From Luminiphilus sp. (GTDB lineage Bacteria; Pseudomonadota; Gammaproteobacteria; Pseudomonadales; Halieaceae), in the NCBI GenBank assembly GCA_016779445.1, contig JADHNP010000004.1, positions 1 to 61,883 on the forward strand: a DNA stretch of 61,883 bases. Reading direction: 5' to 3'. The notes beneath the pieces are model-generated. The model was not told where the DNA came from. It saw nothing but the letters and a program-made list of their open reading frames with translations, and searched no databases. Position numbers and translations under genes: made by a program. The number at the start of each line of letters is the position of its first letter. The stretch's first letter is position 1. This document shows positions 27,109-37,987 of the stretch, piece by piece.

Positions 27109-28830
27109 ATGAAAAATGGTACCAAAGAGGCCGGCTCTTCTGCGCAGGGCGTGTCTCTGACTAATCCTTTTGCCGCCGTGCAGGAGCGACAAAGTCGAGT
27201 GGGGCGATATGAGGCCACATTAGAAAGAGGGCTTGAGCTTCGTGAGCTTCCTTATATCTCTGCTGGCATGGCGAGTCGCCAACGTCAGCATCTTAAGGGC
27301 CGGATGACGGTATGGGAAAGAATTCGCTTTCTAGCCGATGATGACCCTCATGTGTTCTATCAAAATTGGGGCCCCAACCTAGACGGCGCCTCCCTCGTTA
27401 CGGCGGTCATAACCGTTGATGGACGCGATGTCGCAGTTTACGGGCACGACTTCACTGTGCGGGCCGGTTCCATGGACGCGACCAATGGAGAGAAGTTGGC
27501 TCGCCTGTTTGAGTTAGCGGCCAAGCGTCGTATCCCTTTGGTCGGCCTGAATGACTCCGCAGGGGCTTATATCCCAGCGGGAGTTGGAGGACTAGACGGG
27601 TATGCGGATGCCTTTACTGCATTGCGAAAAATCAGTGGCATCGTTCCCAGTATCATGTGCATGTTTGGCTTTAACGCGGGCGGGGGAAGTTATTTGCCTC
27701 GTCAAGGAAGTTTTCTCATTCAACCAAAGGACACTTTTTTCGGTCTGACCGGTCCCGGGGTGGTAAAGAGCGTGCTTGGCGAAGACATTACGCCTGATGA
27801 ATTGGGCGGGCCCATGGTGCATAGCCAAACAGGTGTTACCGACTTTGTTGTAGAGGACGAAGTTGCAGCGCTGAGAAAAGTGCGAGAAATTTTGCGGTAT
27901 TTGCCCGATTCCAACGCATCTCTTGCGCCTTACCGGGAGACCTCTGACCCGGTGGATCGAGAGACTATCGATATCGACATATTGCTGAAAAAAGCATTCA
28001 ATTCCCCCACCGGATTCAACACACCGTTTGACATCAGCATCATGATTCAGCAACTGTGTGATCATGGGGACTTTTTAGAGACGCAAGCCGATAGAGCACG
28101 GAATACCATTACCGCATTGGGTCGAATGGCCGGCCATGTAGTGGGATTTGTTGCCAATAATTCTGCAGTCTCATCAGGTCAAATCGATATCGATGCGGCC
28201 TATAAAAATGCGCGATTCATCCGTTTTTGCAATCTCTACAATATTCCCGTGATCTTCCTTGAGGATACCACCGGATTCCTACCCGGTAGCGAACAAGAAC
28301 ACCGCGGTATTGTTCAAGCAGGCCGCGCTATGTTGGACGCCATCGTTGACTTGCGCACGCCGCGGTTTCTGGTTCTTGTCCGAAACGCATTTGGCGGTGC
28401 ATACGCGTCTTATAACAACTACGCCACTGGCGCCGATTTCGTTGTTGCCCTGCCGACCACGCGAGTTGCGGTGATGGGGCCTGCGGGTGTGGAGTATGTT
28501 TATAAGGACGAATTAAAGAAAATTCGCGCCGGTAGAGAGCAGCGGATTGCCAAGGCGATCTCCGACCTCACTGCCTCTGGGGCTGGCGATAGCGAGGCGT
28601 TGAGCGAGGCGTCATCGTCGATTGATGCCTTGATCAAAGCAGAAGAAGCGGCTCTGGTGCAGCGTTACGAGCGGGAAATTATGAATCCTGAGGAAGCCTT
28701 GAGCCTTGGATCTATTTCCGAAATTGTAATGCCCTCTGAGCTTCGTCGGGTGCTCGCGCGCCAGTTGGCTTTTTGCCTACGACATTATGAGCCCGGACCG
28801 ATGCAATCGGTTCAGCGTGAATTCCACTGA
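27109..28830 (+). CDS. Acyl-CoA carboxylase carboxyltransferase (beta) subunit, PccB-like
   Basis: The beta subunit of a biotin-dependent acyl-CoA carboxylase, 573 residues, with two crotonase-like halves. The N half has [17 protein letters not shown] and [21 protein letters not shown], where an oxyanion and CoA pocket form. It also has [11 protein letters not shown]. The C half has [21 protein letters not shown] and [13 protein letters not shown]. From the location before the epimerase and mutase I infer propionyl-CoA as substrate; acetyl- or methylcrotonyl-CoA cannot be ruled out from sequence. It begins the operon, 24 bases before the alpha subunit, and is divergent from pabB. Confidence 0.88.
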   Translation: MKNGTKEAGSSAQGVSLTNPFAAVQERQSRVGRYEATLERGLELRELPYISAGMASRQRQHLKGRMTVWERIRFLADDDPHVFYQNWGPNLDGASLVTAVITVDGRDVAVYGHDFTVRAGSMDATNGEKLARLFELAAKRRIPLVGLNDSAGAYIPAGVGGLDGYADAFTALRKISGIVPSIMCMFGFNAGGGSYLPRQGSFLIQPKDTFFGLTGPGVVKSVLGEDITPDELGGPMVHSQTGVTDFVVEDEVAALRKVREILRYLPDSNASLAPYRETSDPVDRETIDIDILLKKAFNSPTGFNTPFDISIMIQQLCDHGDFLETQADRARNTITALGRMAGHVVGFVANNSAVSSGQIDIDAAYKNARFIRFCNLYNIPVIFLEDTTGFLPGSEQEHRGIVQAGRAMLDAIVDLRTPRFLVLVRNAFGGAYASYNNYATGADFVVALPTTRVAVMGPAGVEYVYKDELKKIRAGREQRIAKAISDLTASGAGDSEALSEASSSIDALIKAEEAALVQRYEREIMNPEEALSLGSISEIVMPSELRRVLARQLAFCLRHYEPGPMQSVQREFH

Positions 28831-28854
28831 AGAACGGACGGGAGTACGCCCCAA

Positions 28855-31674
28855 GTGGGAAGTGATCAATATCTCAATAACCCTTTGATCTCCGCTGATA
28901 GGCGAGCAAAGCTGCGTTTGTCCGAATGGTCAGAGCAGTTTCGATGCGCGCATCTCAGGCCGCTGATTATCTGTCGAGGACCCATCAGAAAAGAGGCAAT
29001 GGATGTTTTTGCTGAGATGGGCATTACCGGTTTCGGCATTCTGCTCTCAGAGAAAGACTCTATCGTCTATCGAGGCGCACTCGCTCCCGAGCTCCGCTCT
29101 CTCACCGACCCTAGTCGGGTTCACAGAGTGCCTGACTATAGCGGCGCCACAAAAGAAGAGCGTGAACAGCGTATTCAGGACATCATCAATATAGCCCGTG
29201 ACTGCGGCTATAACGCCATATTTGCGGGCTATGGATTCATGGCCGAAGACGAACAAATGGTGGCGGCGATGGAGGGGGCAGGCCTCACTTTCATCGGGCC
29301 TTGCTCCAGAACCGTCAGGCAGGCCGGCCTAAAGGATGAGGCGAAACGCACGGCACTGCGCGCCGGTGTCTCGGTTACGCCGGGAATTGATAACGGCACT
29401 ACCCTGACGTTGCTCAAAAAGTATCCTGATAAGGACGCCTTGATGGCGCTGGTGGGCAAACATAGCCTGGAGCTCACGGCTTCTGAAAACCCGAACGACG
29501 ATGTCGAATCTCTGGCGGAGCGTGTTCTGGTGGCGGGTTACCGCAAAGGCCTTGATCTTTACACCGTCGATGAATTGAGCGAGACACTTACCGAAGCAGT
29601 ATTGCAGATGGGGGAAGATTTCCCTCAAAACCGTGTGAGACTGAAGGCGATTGGGGGCGGTGGCGGTAAGGGTCAACGGATCGTCCCCCTCGGTGAAGCC
29701 GCGAGAACCCCTGAGTTGGTGAGAGAAATACTCAACGAAGTAAAAGCCACGGGCGTGGGCGATAACAAGAATGTGTTGGTCGAACTCAATATCGAAACCA
29801 CCCGCCACCAGGAAATACAGGTTATCGGAAATGGCGACTGGTGCATTACCCTGGGTGGACGAGACTGCTCTCTGCAAATGCATGAGCAGAAACTATTAGA
29901 GGTGTCGGTGACTCGAGAATCTCTCGAGGGTGCAGAGGCGAGAGCCCGCGCGGCAACTGAAAGCGCTCAGGCAGATGTGCTCGCCCAAGACATCAAAACA
30001 CTCGATGCGATGGAAGAAGAGGCGGCCCGGTTTGGCAAGGCGGTGGGTCTTGATTCTGTTTCGACCTTTGAATGCATCGTCGATCGGGATCGGCACTTCT
30101 TCATGGAGATGAACACGCGCATTCAGGTGGAGCATCGAGTCTCCGAGCTATGCTATGCACTGCGGTTTAGCAATCCTGAGAATGCCAATGAAAGCTTTGT
30201 AGTGGATTCGTTGGTGGAGACAATGGTACTTCTGGCGGCGCATGGGTCGACGTTACCAAAGCCCGAGCGCATTCCCAGGCTGGCTGATAGCCTTGAGGCG
30301 CGTTTGAATGCGACTAACGACGCGCTTCAACCCAGCGCGGGAGGTGTTGTCGAATTTTGGTCAGATCCAATTCAAGGTGAAATAAGAGACGATCAAGGTA
30401 TCAGCCTGCACAATCCCGATACCGATGTGTTCATGAACTACACTTTAGCTGGGGCATATGACTCCAATATTGCTCTCCTGCTTACCGTTGGTGATAGCCG
30501 TGAAGCAGCCTACGAACACATGGCTGAAGTACTCAGAGCAGCGCGCCTCAGAGGTAAGGATCTACAGACCAACCTCGCTTTTCATTACGGGTTGGTCCAT
30601 TGGTTCTTGGGTCGAACAGTGAATGCAAGACCGACCACCCAGTTTGTTGTGCCTTATTTGACTGCAGTGGGTGAGCTTGCTCAAGAGGCGGGTCGAGTTG
30701 ATGTGGACATCGCGTGGCGGCTTATCTGTCAAGCGCAACTGAAAGCGTCGGCAGATCTCGAGCCTGCATTAAAAAGCGTCCTTGCCGCAAAGGAGAGCCT
30801 GTTTATCCGGCCGTTGAAACTGCTGCTAATGTCGCCGCATTTGCTGTCGGGCTGGCTGAGCCTCAATCGCAGAGCTTTTAGATTTCAAAACGACCACTTT
30901 GTGTGGGCCGAAAATCCTATCGAGGTATTGGCTGACACCTACCATTTTTTGCGCTTGGATTGGAATGATCATTTGCCTGCAGCCCACATGATTTGGGACC
31001 ACGATCAAGAACTCTTGAGTGAAGCAGAGGATTTTTATGCCGAGCTTTCGCGGCGATACGGGCTGGAGAATTGGGACGACTTGAGTCATCTGCTCTCAGG
31101 GGAGGCACCTGAGGGGACAGACCATGAACAGTGGCGAGCCATTCAGGCTGCACACGGCGGATTTCAGGCCGGGGCAGATATTTTGGAGCTGTTGCCCTCA
31201 ATTGCCCAATTCACTGGCTTCTTCGATTTGGCAGTAAATCCTGATATGACGATTCATTTCCCAGAGCGGTTATTGGCTCAGAAGCATCAGGTGGCAATGG
31301 CAAAGTTCCTTGCACCCCCGCCGGTAGCCAAGTCTGATGAAATCGTCGCTGCGAGTGGCGGCATGTTTTATGGTCGTGAGGTCCCCGAGGCGCCTTTGTA
31401 CATTGAGGCTGGCCAGCATTTTAATGCCGGTGACCCGCTTTACATTGTCGAGGTCATGAAAATGTTCAATAAGGTCGTTGCGCCATTTTCGGGCACGGTG
31501 GAAGAAGTCTTAGTTGAGGGCGACGGAGCCATCATCACAAAAGGCCAGCCGTTGTTTAAGGTGACACCAGATGAAGTGGTAGAGGTGCTGTCAGAGGCCG
31601 ATCTATCTGCCGCACGAAGGGCGCATACGACAGAGCTTGTGAGTCGCTTTATCTCAACGGATTTTCAGGGGTAG
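28855..31674 (+). CDS. Acyl-CoA carboxylase alpha subunit (biotin carboxylase-BCCP), divergent type
   Basis: This 939-residue protein would carboxylate its own biotin with ATP and bicarbonate and pass the carboxyl to the beta subunit. Order: biotin carboxylase N domain (about 36-150), ATP-grasp (about 150-460), BC C-terminal domain (about 480-590), a long middle part, and a biotinyl domain at the end with Lys869 in EVMKMFN (canonical EAMKM). The glycine loop GGGGGKGQRIV begins near 267 and the catalytic MEMNTRIQVEH lies at 417-427. Three things are unusual. About 60 extra residues lie between the N domain and the glycine loop. The canonical RDCSxQRRHQK reads RDCSLQMHEQK. The Arg of the usual GVRVD box appears replaced (GISLHNPD). 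It starts at a GTG after GGGAG. It is large for a PccA (about 660-700). Confidence 0.85.
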   Translation: MGSDQYLNNPLISADRRAKLRLSEWSEQFRCAHLRPLIICRGPIRKEAMDVFAEMGITGFGILLSEKDSIVYRGALAPELRSLTDPSRVHRVPDYSGATKEEREQRIQDIINIARDCGYNAIFAGYGFMAEDEQMVAAMEGAGLTFIGPCSRTVRQAGLKDEAKRTALRAGVSVTPGIDNGTTLTLLKKYPDKDALMALVGKHSLELTASENPNDDVESLAERVLVAGYRKGLDLYTVDELSETLTEAVLQMGEDFPQNRVRLKAIGGGGGKGQRIVPLGEAARTPELVREILNEVKATGVGDNKNVLVELNIETTRHQEIQVIGNGDWCITLGGRDCSLQMHEQKLLEVSVTRESLEGAEARARAATESAQADVLAQDIKTLDAMEEEAARFGKAVGLDSVSTFECIVDRDRHFFMEMNTRIQVEHRVSELCYALRFSNPENANESFVVDSLVETMVLLAAHGSTLPKPERIPRLADSLEARLNATNDALQPSAGGVVEFWSDPIQGEIRDDQGISLHNPDTDVFMNYTLAGAYDSNIALLLTVGDSREAAYEHMAEVLRAARLRGKDLQTNLAFHYGLVHWFLGRTVNARPTTQFVVPYLTAVGELAQEAGRVDVDIAWRLICQAQLKASADLEPALKSVLAAKESLFIRPLKLLLMSPHLLSGWLSLNRRAFRFQNDHFVWAENPIEVLADTYHFLRLDWNDHLPAAHMIWDHDQELLSEAEDFYAELSRRYGLENWDDLSHLLSGEAPEGTDHEQWRAIQAAHGGFQAGADILELLPSIAQFTGFFDLAVNPDMTIHFPERLLAQKHQVAMAKFLAPPPVAKSDEIVAASGGMFYGREVPEAPLYIEAGQHFNAGDPLYIVEVMKMFNKVVAPFSGTVEEVLVEGDGAIITKGQPLFKVTPDEVVEVLSEADLSAARRAHTTELVSRFISTDFQG

Positions 31675-31679
31675 CTAGA

Positions 31680-32093
31680 ATGATTACGGCACTAGATCAC
31701 ATCGCCATCGCTGTTCCGGACCTGGAGGCCGCTGTGCGTCGATTTCTGGACGATTTTGGCCTCCATTACGACGGTAATGAAATTGTTGAGGCAGCGCAGA
31801 CTACGACCGCTTTCTTTAGCTTGCCAGAGACACACATCGAACTGGTGCATCCGTTGGACGGTAGTGGCCCCATAGCAACTTACCTAGAAAAACGGGGAGG
31901 CGGTTTACATCATCTGTGCTTTCGTACCGATGATATCGATGGTGATGTGGCTCAGTTGCGAGACAAGGGATATCAGTTTATTGGGGAGGCCCCCACGCCC
32001 GGTGCACATGGATCGCGAGTGATCTTTATCCATCCAAAGAGTTGTGATGGTGTGCTGATTGAGCTTTCACAACCGGCGCAGGCCCACGCATGA
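31680..32093 (+). CDS. mce: Methylmalonyl-CoA epimerase
   Basis: Converts (2S)- to (2R)-methylmalonyl-CoA. A 137-residue vicinal-oxygen-chelate protein with two beta-alpha-beta3 repeats. Metal ligands are visible: His in LDHIAIAV, His in GGLHHLCF and Glu in LIELSQP. Length is typical. It starts five bases after the carboxylase alpha stop, with AGGGG upstream, and its stop overlaps the mutase start in ATGA. The neighbours fix the role. Confidence 0.95.
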   Translation: MITALDHIAIAVPDLEAAVRRFLDDFGLHYDGNEIVEAAQTTTAFFSLPETHIELVHPLDGSGPIATYLEKRGGGLHHLCFRTDDIDGDVAQLRDKGYQFIGEAPTPGAHGSRVIFIHPKSCDGVLIELSQPAQAHA

Positions 32094-34237
32094 GCGTCTA
32101 CGATCCGGATTCATCTACGCTGTCCGCGTGGGGGGAGTTGGTTGAAAAGCAGAGTAAAGGTCTGACGCCAGACGACCTTCTGTGGCACACCCCCGAGGGT
32201 ATCCCGCTGAAAACGCTGTATACCGCGGAAGACCTCGACGGATTGCCGTATACGAATACTTTGCCGGGTATGTCTCCCTATATACGGGGTCCGCAGGCGA
32301 CTATGTATGCCGGACGCCGATGGACAATTCGTCAGTACGCGGGGTTTTCTACTGCCGAAGCATCCAATGCGTTTTATCGAAAGTCATTAGCCGCCGGGGG
32401 GCAGGGCATCTCTGTCGCTTTCGACCTGGCGACTCATCGAGGTTATGACTCAGATCACCCGCGAGTCTCTGGTGATGTCGGGAAAGCCGGTGTAGCAGTC
32501 GACTCGGTCGAAGACATGAAAGTGCTCTTTGACGGTATTCCACTGGATCAGGTGTCGGTTTCAATGACGATGAATGGTGCGGTGCTGCCCGTTCTTGCTG
32601 GATACATTGTTGCTGCTGAGGAGCAAGGGGTCGCACAGGCTTCGCTTTCAGGGACTATTCAAAACGATATCCTCAAAGAGTTCATGGTACGAAACACCTA
32701 CATTTACCCTCCTGAGCCTAGTATGCGCATTATTGGAGATATCATTGCTTATTGCTCAGCGAATCTCCCTAAATTCAATACCATCTCTATTTCCGGGTAC
32801 CACATGCAGGAGGCGGGAGCGAATGCGGCTCTCGAGCTCGCCTATACCCTCGCTGACGGTAAAGAGTACATTCAAACGGCTATTTCAGCCGGTCTTGGAA
32901 TAGACGAATTCGCCCCGCGGCTCAGTTTTTTTTGGGGTATTGGTATGAACTTCTACATGGAGATTGCCAAAATGCGCGCCGCGAGGTTGCTGTGGTCTGA
33001 GATCGTCGCGACTTTTAATCCGCAAAACCCCAAAAGCAGCATGCTAAGGACTCACTGTCAAACCTCTGGCTGGTCTCTTACCGAGCAGGACCCTTATAAC
33101 AATATCGTTAGAACCACTATTGAGGCTATGGCCGCGGTATTTGGCGGCACACAGTCACTGCATACCAACGCTTTGGATGAGGCGATCGCGCTGCCTTCCG
33201 ATTTTGCGGCACGGATCGCGCGCAACACACAGCTTATATTGCAGGAGGAAACGGGGATAGGTCAGGTAGTAGATCCATGGGGTGGATCCTACATGATGGA
33301 GCAGCTTACCCATGATATGTCAGAAAAAGCCCGGGAGCTGATACGTGAGATAGATGAGCTTGGAGGCATGGCCAAAGCGATTGAACGCGGTTTACCTAAA
33401 CTGCGTATTGAAGAGGCCGCAGCGAAGAAGCAGGCGCGAATTGATCGCGGAGAAGACGTCATCGTGGGGGTGAATAAATTCCAATTAGATGAGCAGGACG
33501 CAGTCGATATTCTCGAGATCGATAATGAGCAGGTTCGCGAGTCACAGCTTGCGCGGCTTAGCGATATTCGTGCCTCACGGGATGGAGAAAGCGTCAGGGC
33601 TGCACTGCAGGCACTAACCGATGCAGCGGAGTCGGGTAGCGGAAATTTGCTTGAGCTTGCAATTAGTGCGACTCGCTGCCGGGCAACCGTAGGTGAGATA
33701 TCCGACGCACTTGAGGAAGTTTACGGTCGTTTTGTGGCGCACGCGCAGACAGTTTCAGGGGTTTATGGGGCTGCCTATGCCGAAGATGCCAACTGGGAGG
33801 GTATCGCCATGGATATCGATGCTTTTGTCGAGCGGCACGGCCGCAGACCTCGTATGTTGGTCGCTAAAATGGGGCAAGATGGGCACGATAGAGGTGCAAA
33901 AGTGGTTGCCACCGCTTTTGCGGATGTGGGCTTTGATGTGGATCTCTCACCTATGTTCTCGACTCCCGAGGAGGTGGCGAGGCAAGCTGTTGAAAATGAC
34001 GTACATGTCGTGGGCGCATCTTCGCTTGCCGCCGGTCACAAAACACTGGTGCCGCAATTGATCGATGCTCTTAAGGCGCAGGGAGCTGATGACATCATTG
34101 TTATTGCAGGCGGTGTAATCCCGCAGCAGGATTATGCGTTTCTTGAGGAACAAGGTGTTGCCTTGATCTTTGGTCCTGGCACCCCGATCCCAGATGCCGC
34201 GCGAAAAGTCCTTGATGCCATCAATTCCAACAGCTGA
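32090..34237 (+). CDS. Methylmalonyl-CoA mutase
   Basis: A coenzyme-B12 enzyme rearranging (R)-methylmalonyl-CoA to succinyl-CoA. At 715 residues it is the single-chain catalytic type (ScpA/MutB); no small MutA-like subunit is present. The N-terminal TIM barrel has [19 protein letters not shown]-like substrate residues ([17 protein letters not shown]) and [11 protein letters not shown]. The C-terminal B12 domain holds DGHDRGAK with the cobalt-ligand His599, then GASSLAAGH and the GGVIP loop. The ATG overlaps the epimerase stop. meaB begins inside its last codons. It requires imported or synthesised cobalamin; no B12 genes are in the window. Confidence 0.97.
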   Translation: MSVYDPDSSTLSAWGELVEKQSKGLTPDDLLWHTPEGIPLKTLYTAEDLDGLPYTNTLPGMSPYIRGPQATMYAGRRWTIRQYAGFSTAEASNAFYRKSLAAGGQGISVAFDLATHRGYDSDHPRVSGDVGKAGVAVDSVEDMKVLFDGIPLDQVSVSMTMNGAVLPVLAGYIVAAEEQGVAQASLSGTIQNDILKEFMVRNTYIYPPEPSMRIIGDIIAYCSANLPKFNTISISGYHMQEAGANAALELAYTLADGKEYIQTAISAGLGIDEFAPRLSFFWGIGMNFYMEIAKMRAARLLWSEIVATFNPQNPKSSMLRTHCQTSGWSLTEQDPYNNIVRTTIEAMAAVFGGTQSLHTNALDEAIALPSDFAARIARNTQLILQEETGIGQVVDPWGGSYMMEQLTHDMSEKARELIREIDELGGMAKAIERGLPKLRIEEAAAKKQARIDRGEDVIVGVNKFQLDEQDAVDILEIDNEQVRESQLARLSDIRASRDGESVRAALQALTDAAESGSGNLLELAISATRCRATVGEISDALEEVYGRFVAHAQTVSGVYGAAYAEDANWEGIAMDIDAFVERHGRRPRMLVAKMGQDGHDRGAKVVATAFADVGFDVDLSPMFSTPEEVARQAVENDVHVVGASSLAAGHKTLVPQLIDALKAQGADDIIVIAGGVIPQQDYAFLEEQGVALIFGPGTPIPDAARKVLDAINSNS

Positions 34238-35183
34238 AGATATTCTCGCTGGCGATCGGCGCGCACTCGCCAAGGCAATTACGCTAGTAGAGAGCCAACG
34301 GGAGCAAGATCGAAATGCAGCGCAGTTGCTCTTGGGTGAGCTGTTACCTCACACCGGGAAAAGTGTTCGCATTGGGGTCACCGGTGTGCCAGGAGTCGGC
34401 AAATCGACTTTTATTGAGGCGTTTGGCCAATATGTGATCGAGCAGGGGCAACGGCTGGCTGTGCTGGCTGTTGATCCCAGTTCACCAGTAGCGGGTGGTT
34501 CCATTCTTGGTGATAAGACCCGTATGGAGGCGCTAACGCGACTCGACGATGCGTTCATCAGGCCCTCTCCTGCAGGCCAGGCCTTGGGGGGGGTCGCATT
34601 TAAGACTCGAGAGTCGTCACTACTTTGTGAGGCCGCCGGCTTTGACGTTATTCTTGTTGAGACCGTAGGCGTGGGCCAATCAGAACATCAAGTTGCGGGG
34701 ATGGTTGATTTCTTTTTGCTGCTGATGCTCCCCGGCGGCGGTGATGAACTGCAAGGCATCAAAAAAGGGATCTTAGAACTCGCAGATGCGATAGTAGTCA
34801 ACAAAGCAGATGGCGCGAGTGAGTCACTGGCAAAGATCACTCAGCAGCATTACCGCGGCGCCATGACATTGCTTAATCACGGTTCAGCTTGGGAGCCTCG
34901 AGTGATGACCTGCTCGGCACTTCACGGCGCGGGTATTTCTGCTGTTTGGGACATGATTCAAGAGTACGCTGAAGCTGCAAAAATTGAGGGTAGTTTCGAC
35001 AAAGCCAGAGCTGATCAGAACCTAGCGTGGATGCGTCAGCTCATCGATGAGCTATTGCGCGCATCGCTGGCGCAGCATCCCGATGTGAAGGCTGCGCTGC
35101 CCGGGATTGAAGCTGCTGTGACCGCAGCACAGCAAACCCCATTGGCGGCTGCGCAAATCGTCCTGGGGCTCTCCAGGCAGTGA
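34215..35183 (+). CDS. meaB: Methylmalonyl-CoA mutase-associated GTPase MeaB
   Basis: MeaB is a G3E-family GTPase that loads and protects adenosylcobalamin in the mutase. From ATG 34215 ([19 protein letters not shown]) it has 322 residues. The frame extends 15 codons further inside the mutase gene. The P-loop GVPGVGKS is at 57-64. Mg-binding Asp in [16 protein letters not shown] as switch region and NKADG as the guanine-binding motif follow. It overlaps the mutase 3' end by 23 bases, so dosage is likely coupled. Residues [16 protein letters not shown] close the C-terminal dimer arm. Confidence 0.95.
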   Translation: MPSIPTAEDILAGDRRALAKAITLVESQREQDRNAAQLLLGELLPHTGKSVRIGVTGVPGVGKSTFIEAFGQYVIEQGQRLAVLAVDPSSPVAGGSILGDKTRMEALTRLDDAFIRPSPAGQALGGVAFKTRESSLLCEAAGFDVILVETVGVGQSEHQVAGMVDFFLLLMLPGGGDELQGIKKGILELADAIVVNKADGASESLAKITQQHYRGAMTLLNHGSAWEPRVMTCSALHGAGISAVWDMIQEYAEAAKIEGSFDKARADQNLAWMRQLIDELLRASLAQHPDVKAALPGIEAAVTAAQQTPLAAAQIVLGLSRQ

Positions 35184-35214
35184 GCACGTCGCGGTTATTC
35201 AAGCGAGCGGGGTA

Positions 35215-36795
35215 ATGAGCAAAGGAGCGTCGACTCAACCGTCAGTGGATTGTTCTGTACCGATGTCTTCGTGTTTTAGCGGTCGATGTTTTGACACGCT
35301 GGCTATGCGTGACCTTGATCGGCGGTCGGCAGCTGCACAGGGGCTCAACGAATTTGATCTCATGCTGCACGCCGGCGGCGCCGCCTTTAATTACCTGAGC
35401 GCCATCTGGCCGGGCGCAACACGTTTTGCCGTTTTCTGTGGCACCGGTAACAATGGCGGCGATGGATGGGTAGTGGCACGACTATTGTTGGAGTCTGGCG
35501 TATCGTGCGATGTGTTCTTGCATGGCTCTGCTGACCGAATCTCAGGTGCTGCGCTGCTTGCCTACGAAGCCTGGCGGCAAATAGCTCCTGAGAGAGAACG
35601 CTCCAGTGACGACTGGTTGAACAGCGCTCGGCAAGGTGAAGAGTACGATGTATTGGTCGATGCGCTTGTCGGAATAGGGTTTCGGGGCCCGGCGCGATCG
35701 GAGTTTGATGCTCTGGTGGAGGGGATCAACGGGGCGTCTATCCCAGTGCTCTCACTCGATGTGCCAAGCGGCCTTAACGCTGACACCGGTGCGGTCGACT
35801 CCTCAGTCATTCAAGCCCACTCAACGGTGACATTTATCGCTATGAAGCCGGGGTTGTTAACGGGAAGGGCGCCAGACGTTGCGGGCCGCCTGATTTTGGA
35901 CTCTCTTGACACGCCACAGTTTATTTTGGATGAAGTGCCCGCGGTGGCAATAAACTGGGCGCGCGACCTTCCTCCTGCTTTCTTACGACCTCGCCGCCCA
36001 ACGACACACAAGGGTGTTTGCGGTCATGTTCTGGTGGTGGGCGGAAACACCGGTATGGGAGGGGCATCTATTTTGTCCGCCTCTGCAGCACTCCGCAGTG
36101 GCGCGGGACTGGTGACATTGGCTACACGCTCGGAACACCTCTGCGCTGCCATATCACGACAGCCAGAGGTCATGGCCCGCGATATTGACTGTCCCGAGTC
36201 TCTGTTTTCGTTACTGGAGAAGGCGTCCGTGGTAGTGGTAGGGCCAGGGCTGGGTGTCGACGATTGGTCGGGGGCGTGTCTGCGGATCGTATTGGAGAGC
36301 CATAAGCCGCTTGTTGTTGATGCCGATGCACTGAACTTATTGGCTACCGATATGAGTTTTCCCAGAGTCACAGCGGGCAGTGTGCTGACTCCGCATCCTG
36401 GTGAAGCCGCCCGCCTTGCCAAGGTCCCCGTTTCCAATATCGAGGCCGATCGACTGTATTGGGCAAAAGCCCTTGCCCGGCAATATGCGAGCTCGATTAT
36501 TTTGAAAGGTGCGGGGAGCATTATCGCCTCGGACAAAGAGGGCTGTGAGCCGAACATATGTTCGGCAGGAAACAGTGGTATGGCAACCGCGGGCATGGGT
36601 GATGTTCTTGCGGGAGTTGTTGGCGCACTGTTGGCGCAGGGCTATGACGCACCCTTGGCCGCATTGGGTGGGACTGTAGCGCATGCAAATGCAGGCGATC
36701 TCGCTTGGCGAGAGCACGGTATTGGCCTAACTGCGACTGATGTGATCAATCACGTAGGGGCTGTATTGACCCCTGGCATCGATACAGCTCGATAG
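35215..36795 (+). CDS. nnrD: Bifunctional NAD(P)H-hydrate epimerase / ADP-dependent dehydratase
   Basis: Repairs hydrated NADH and NADPH. The 526-residue fusion has an N-terminal epimerase (YjeF-N, about 20-240) with FCGTGNNGGDGWVVARLL and DALVGIGFRG. The C-terminal ribokinase-like dehydratase (about 255-520) has VGGNTGMGGASILSA, VVVGPGLG, LTPHPGEAARL and NSGMATAGMGDVLAGVV. Both active sites look intact. It is 31 bases after meaB on the same strand and could be read through from the propionyl-CoA operon. In many genomes nnr is next to tsaE, which is absent here. Confidence 0.94.
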   Translation: MSKGASTQPSVDCSVPMSSCFSGRCFDTLAMRDLDRRSAAAQGLNEFDLMLHAGGAAFNYLSAIWPGATRFAVFCGTGNNGGDGWVVARLLLESGVSCDVFLHGSADRISGAALLAYEAWRQIAPERERSSDDWLNSARQGEEYDVLVDALVGIGFRGPARSEFDALVEGINGASIPVLSLDVPSGLNADTGAVDSSVIQAHSTVTFIAMKPGLLTGRAPDVAGRLILDSLDTPQFILDEVPAVAINWARDLPPAFLRPRRPTTHKGVCGHVLVVGGNTGMGGASILSASAALRSGAGLVTLATRSEHLCAAISRQPEVMARDIDCPESLFSLLEKASVVVVGPGLGVDDWSGACLRIVLESHKPLVVDADALNLLATDMSFPRVTAGSVLTPHPGEAARLAKVPVSNIEADRLYWAKALARQYASSIILKGAGSIIASDKEGCEPNICSAGNSGMATAGMGDVLAGVVGALLAQGYDAPLAALGGTVAHANAGDLAWREHGIGLTATDVINHVGAVLTPGIDTAR

Positions 36796-36850
36796 TGCCG
36801 CTGTCTGAGGATAGAGGGTTGCTTAAAGAGGCTGTCAGCCCGTTCATCTT

Positions 36851-37978
36851 TTATTCATGGTGTGTCTGCCCATCTTCTAACGCGCTCATCGCGATGAGAG
36901 CGTCAAACAGTTCACTGTCGGATTGAGCAAGGCAGGAGAGCGCCACCGGATCACCGCGGCACAGCGCCATGAGGTTCTGTATTGCGTTGAGAGGAACCGC
37001 AAAGGCTTCACCATTAATAAACACATCCAGATACTGTTTGTGCTCTTTCCAAGCGATGCGCGCATGGCTAGACAAGCACACGAGCGGCCCTATGAGAGGC
37101 AGTGCTGCCCCCGATGGGTCATCTGTGTCGATCGTATGATCGTGGGTAACAATTTCCCCAAACCACCGATAATCGTCCAGCGCATCGCAGGCGTTGGCGA
37201 GGGCATCTTTGGCATTGCGGATATGCTCGAGTGTGATTTCACCTGGCCGCCCCGCTGATAGACCAGGCATGTCCTCTAGGAGGGATGCTGGGTTCAATCG
37301 CTCGAGTACATTGTCTGCACGCCTTGCCAACAGGTCCGCAACGGAGGGTGCCCTAAAACCCAAGGAGAAGGTCAACGATTCCTCTAGAGCGACCCCCCAG
37401 TGGGCGACGCCCGGCGGTATATAGAGTATGTCTCCCGGTGACAAAGTGTAGATCTCCGAAGGTTCGAATTCAGAGATAAGATTCAGGCCATTTGTCTGCA
37501 GTTGTAGCGTTTGGTCGTCACAGTGGTCCCCTAGACGCCATTCTCGACACCCGTCTCCCTGTAGAAGAAAGACGTCATAACGATCAAAATGTGGGCCGAC
37601 GCCAGCCCCGTTTACAGCATAGCTCACCATGACATCGTCAAAGCGCCAGCGCGGTAGAAAGTCCACTTGAGTGCGCAAGGCGGCAACACCTTCATGCCAC
37701 TGATCCAGCCCCTGTACGAGGAGTGTCCACTCGTCTTCGCGATGAAAATCTTCCTTGTGAAACGGACCGTCCTGTTTTGTCCAGACTCCTTTGGATCTAG
37801 AAATCAATCGGCTCTCTACGAATTCTTCCATTGCAAATCCCGCCAACTCGCCCGCTGTGACGGGCGAGGTAAAGCCCGGAAGCGCCTGTGGTAACAACAG
37901 GGGAGCTCGCTGCCAATACTGCTGGAGAAATTGTGTTTCAGAGATTGGCAGTTTCAGGGTCGCCCCTCCAATCCGCAC
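36851..37978 (-). CDS. roxA: Ribosomal protein uL16 3-hydroxylase (YcfD/RoxA type)
   Basis: A 2-oxoglutarate/Fe(II) JmjC-cupin oxygenase that hydroxylates an Arg of ribosomal protein L16. In its 375 residues the iron ligands are His130 and Asp132 (GPHFDRYDVF) and His193 (PPGVAHWG). Other family segments are WQRAPLLLPQAL near the N-terminus and PGDILYIPPG. The start is a GTG nine bases after purB; no ribosome-binding site is obvious, so translation may be coupled. Position after purB recalls the Pseudomonas order. The related MINA/NO66-like function on L27 is less likely in bacteria. Confidence 0.9.
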   Translation of the reverse strand: MRIGGATLKLPISETQFLQQYWQRAPLLLPQALPGFTSPVTAGELAGFAMEEFVESRLISRSKGVWTKQDGPFHKEDFHREDEWTLLVQGLDQWHEGVAALRTQVDFLPRWRFDDVMVSYAVNGAGVGPHFDRYDVFLLQGDGCREWRLGDHCDDQTLQLQTNGLNLISEFEPSEIYTLSPGDILYIPPGVAHWGVALEESLTFSLGFRAPSVADLLARRADNVLERLNPASLLEDMPGLSAGRPGEITLEHIRNAKDALANACDALDDYRWFGEIVTHDHTIDTDDPSGAALPLIGPLVCLSSHARIAWKEHKQYLDVFINGEAFAVPLNAIQNLMALCRGDPVALSCLAQSDSELFDALIAMSALEDGQTHHE

Positions 37979-37987
37979 GCACTGATT

